Position numbers and translations under genes: made by a program. A stretch of 64,000 nt of DNA from an uncultured Caulobacteraceae bacterium (GTDB taxonomy: Bacteria; Pseudomonadota; Alphaproteobacteria; Caulobacterales; Caulobacteraceae), in NCBI GenBank assembly GCA_903929535.1, contig CAIYVC010000073.1, positions 1 through 64,000 on the forward strand, given 5' to 3'. The notes beneath the pieces were generated by a model that saw only the letters and a list, made by a program, of their open reading frames with translations, ran no database searches and had not been told where the DNA came from. Positions 62,512 through 64,000 of the stretch are shown piece by piece (positions within the stretch are counted from its first letter, which is position 1; each line of letters opens with the position of its first letter).

Positions 62512-62982
62512 ATGACCCTGGAAGCTGGCAGCAAGGCCCCCGAATTCGAACTGCAGACCGACGACGCCGGAACGCTCACCCTCAAGGGCCTCAGCGGCAA
62601 AACCGTGGCGCTCTACTTCTACCCCAAGGACGACACCCCCGGCTGCACCAATGAGGCCAAGGACTTCTCCGCCCTGAAGGCCGAGTTCGACAAGGCCGGC
62701 GCGGTCGTCATCGGCGTCTCCAAGGACACGGTCGCCAAACACGCCAAGTTCCGCGCCAAGTACGAGCTGACCGTACCCCTGGGCTCGGACCCCGACGCCA
62801 AGGTCATCGAGGCCTATGAGTCCTGGGTGCCCAAGGTCCTCTACGGCCGCGAATATATGGGCATCGACCGCGCCACCTTCCTGATCGACGCCAAGGGCGT
62901 GATCCGCCGCATCTGGCGCAAGGTGAAGGTCGCCGGCCACGCCGCCGAAGTGCTGGCGGCGGTGAACTCGGCGCAGACCTGA
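62512..62982 (+). CDS. bcp: Thioredoxin-dependent peroxiredoxin, BCP/PrxQ type
   Basis: 156 residues. Reduces H2O2 and organic peroxides. The peroxidatic cysteine is in YFYPKDDTPGCTNEA; a second cysteine five residues on, seen in many BCP proteins, is absent, so it may use the 1-Cys mechanism or an external thiol. ATG 62512 with AGGAG upstream, 10 nt after tyrS, so possibly co-transcribed. Confidence 0.92.
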   Translation: MTLEAGSKAPEFELQTDDAGTLTLKGLSGKTVALYFYPKDDTPGCTNEAKDFSALKAEFDKAGAVVIGVSKDTVAKHAKFRAKYELTVPLGSDPDAKVIEAYESWVPKVLYGREYMGIDRATFLIDAKGVIRRIWRKVKVAGHAAEVLAAVNSAQT

Positions 62983-63070
62983 CCAACAAAAGCCAAGGCG
63001 CTGCCAGAATTTCTCGGTCGATCTAATTCCTAGTGGATGAATAGGATTACGGGTGTCCAAGGAGACCCTC

Positions 63071-63588
63071 ATGTCCCGTTCGGGAAAACGCGCCGCCGCC
63101 GCGGCCTCGGCCCTGTTCGCCGCCGCGCTGCTCTCAGCGCCCTACGCCAAGGCGGCGCCCCTGCGCGCGGCTAAGGTCGATGGCGTCTGGGACGCCTCGG
63201 TCCAGATTAAGGACGGCGCCATCCCGTTCAAACTCGACCTCAGCGGCGCCCCGGATCAGGTCCGCGCCACCTATTTCGACGGCGAGCGCGCGGTCACTAC
63301 AGCCACGCGTCTGGCTTCTACGGCTCGCTGGACCTGGAGTCGGTGCTGTCGGCCTACCCGGTCGACTATGTGAACCGCACCTTCGCCCCCTCCTATTCCA
63401 TCTGGGGCGCCACGGTCGGTTACGCCGATCCCAAGGGCAAATGGCGCGCCTTCCTGCAGGGCCAGAACCTCGGGGACAAGAAGTACATCTCCTCGGCTTC
63501 CCAGACCTTCAGCGCCACCGCCGCCTCGGCCATCTACACCCCGGGCCTGGGACGCAACATCACCGCCGCCATCACCTACGCCTTCTAG
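63071..63588 (+). pseudogene. Chimeric remnant: TlpA-like N-terminus joined to a TonB-dependent receptor C-terminus
   Basis: ATG 63071 with AAGGAG opens a signal peptide and AAKVDGVWDASVQIKDGAIPF, GAPDQVRATYFDGERAVTT, which resembles the N-terminal domain of secreted TlpA-like thioredoxins. Near 63292-63300 the likeness breaks and the original frame ends soon after. In another frame from 63295 the DNA encodes a TonB-dependent receptor C-terminus (YSIWGATVGYADPKGKWRA, QGQNLGDKKYISSA, GRNITAAITYAF) ending at 63588. A deletion between two genes, or an assembly error, explains this. Neither product is complete. Confidence 0.7.
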
Positions 63589-63601
63589 AAGGAGACCCAT
63601 C

Positions 63602-64000
63602 GTGACCCTCTTCAAGACCACGCTCGCGGCGGCCGCCCTGGCCTTCGCCCTCGCTTCCCCCGTCCTGGCCAAGGAGGCCATCAACACCCAGGGCTCGGAC
63701 CACAACATCGCCATCAGCGGCATGGACACGGTGGGCTTCTTCACCGAGCACAAGGCGTTGCAGGGCAAGGAGACGATCTACGTCGACTGGAAAGGCGCCC
63801 GCTGGCTGTTCGCCAGCGACAAGGACCGCGATCTGTTCAAGGCGTCGCCGGAGAAGTACGCGCCCCAGTGGGGCGGCTTCTGCGCGGTGGGCGTGGCCAA
63901 CGGCCATATCTCAAAGCACCTGGTGAAGGGCTCCTTCGATATCCATGACGACAAGCTCTACCTGTTCGCCGAGACCGTGAACGGCGACTTCGACCAGTAC
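63602..64000 (+). CDS. Secreted YHS-domain-like protein (partial, C-terminus off the window)
   Basis: 133 codons visible from GTG 63602, with AAGGAG upstream. Signal peptide (LAAAALAFALASPVLA) then AISGMDTVGFFTEHKALQGKETIY and RWLFASDKDRDLFKASPEKYAPQWGGFCAVGVA at residues ~60-92, the YHS pattern seen in secreted tlr1907-like proteins. It often lies near redox or metal genes. It follows the pseudogene by 13 nt, so it may have been co-transcribed with the TlpA-like or receptor gene before the deletion. Confidence 0.82.
   Translation, partial: MTLFKTTLAAAALAFALASPVLAKEAINTQGSDHNIAISGMDTVGFFTEHKALQGKETIYVDWKGARWLFASDKDRDLFKASPEKYAPQWGGFCAVGVANGHISKHLVKGSFDIHDDKLYLFAETVNGDFDQY

Noticed and set aside
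1-64000. CRISPR array, insertion sequence, prophage or restriction-modification system
   Set aside because: No spaced direct repeats, transposase/integrase motifs, phage structural genes or DNA methyltransferase motifs were recognised on either strand.

Overview
The window is a GC-rich, densely packed chromosomal segment of an alphaproteobacterium, most likely Caulobacteraceae (Caulobacter/Phenylobacterium type). The basis is the gene order pyrE-pdxJ-acpS-lepB-rnc-era-recO, rpoZ followed by a single long Rel/SpoT gene, a PhyR/EcfG general stress response locus, CcrM-type GANTC sites concentrated in promoters, and a TonB-receptor remnant. I recognised no phage, insertion sequence, CRISPR array or standard tRNA/rRNA gene.

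Layout. 1-4.7 kb: parC (runs off the left edge), then a PQQ dehydrogenase with its cytochrome c. 4.7-9.7 kb: minus-strand housekeeping operon pyrE to recO. 9.9-13.8 kb: a small membrane protein, a TPP enzyme, an MFS carrier and a ModA-like binding protein. 13.8-17.1 kb: folK, rpoZ and rel. 17.1-25.7 kb: uracil-DNA glycosylase, subtilase, dapA-smpB, lytic transglycosylase, a PLP dehydratase and two RNA methyltransferases. 25.8-32.4 kb: secreted protein, DsbA-like protein, purine nucleoside permease, hrpB, amino-acid permease. 32.5-36.9 kb: a MASE1-type hybrid kinase and an OmpR/EnvZ-type pair. 37-39.9 kb: cysD and a cysN-cysC fusion.

39.9-45.7 kb is the most interesting part: a general stress response (GSR) island. 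It holds phyR, a HisKA_2 kinase-like protein with a degraded ATP-binding domain, two small stress proteins, an EcfG-family sigma factor, a PRC-barrel protein and CsbD. Four perfect GGAAC-N16-CGTT elements (the GSR sigma consensus) lie in its intergenic gaps; two of them are back to back between phyR and the kinase-like gene. A fifth lies upstream of the ergothioneine genes egtB-egtD at 57.5 kb. No nepR gene is recognisable in the island.

45.8-53.6 kb: MFS exporter, secreted proteins, a CnrY/CnrX/CnrH-like sigma operon, a PEBP protein, two TPM-domain proteins with LemA, and a LuxR-type regulator with an atypical receiver. 53.6-54.05 kb is an AT-rich gap with a tRNA-sized foldable segment. 54-57.3 kb: glycosyltransferase and a membrane protein fused to GtrA. 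57.6-63 kb: egtBD, anmK, tyrS, bcp. The right edge has a chimeric pseudogene (TlpA-like N-terminus joined out of frame to a TonB-receptor C-terminus) and a partial YHS-domain protein.

Other points: rel has no ATG, GTG or TTG start upstream of its conserved N-terminus and apparently begins at CTG behind a perfect Shine-Dalgarno. Four convergent gene pairs end on a shared CTAG. All calls come from reading the sequence; no database search or folding program was run.
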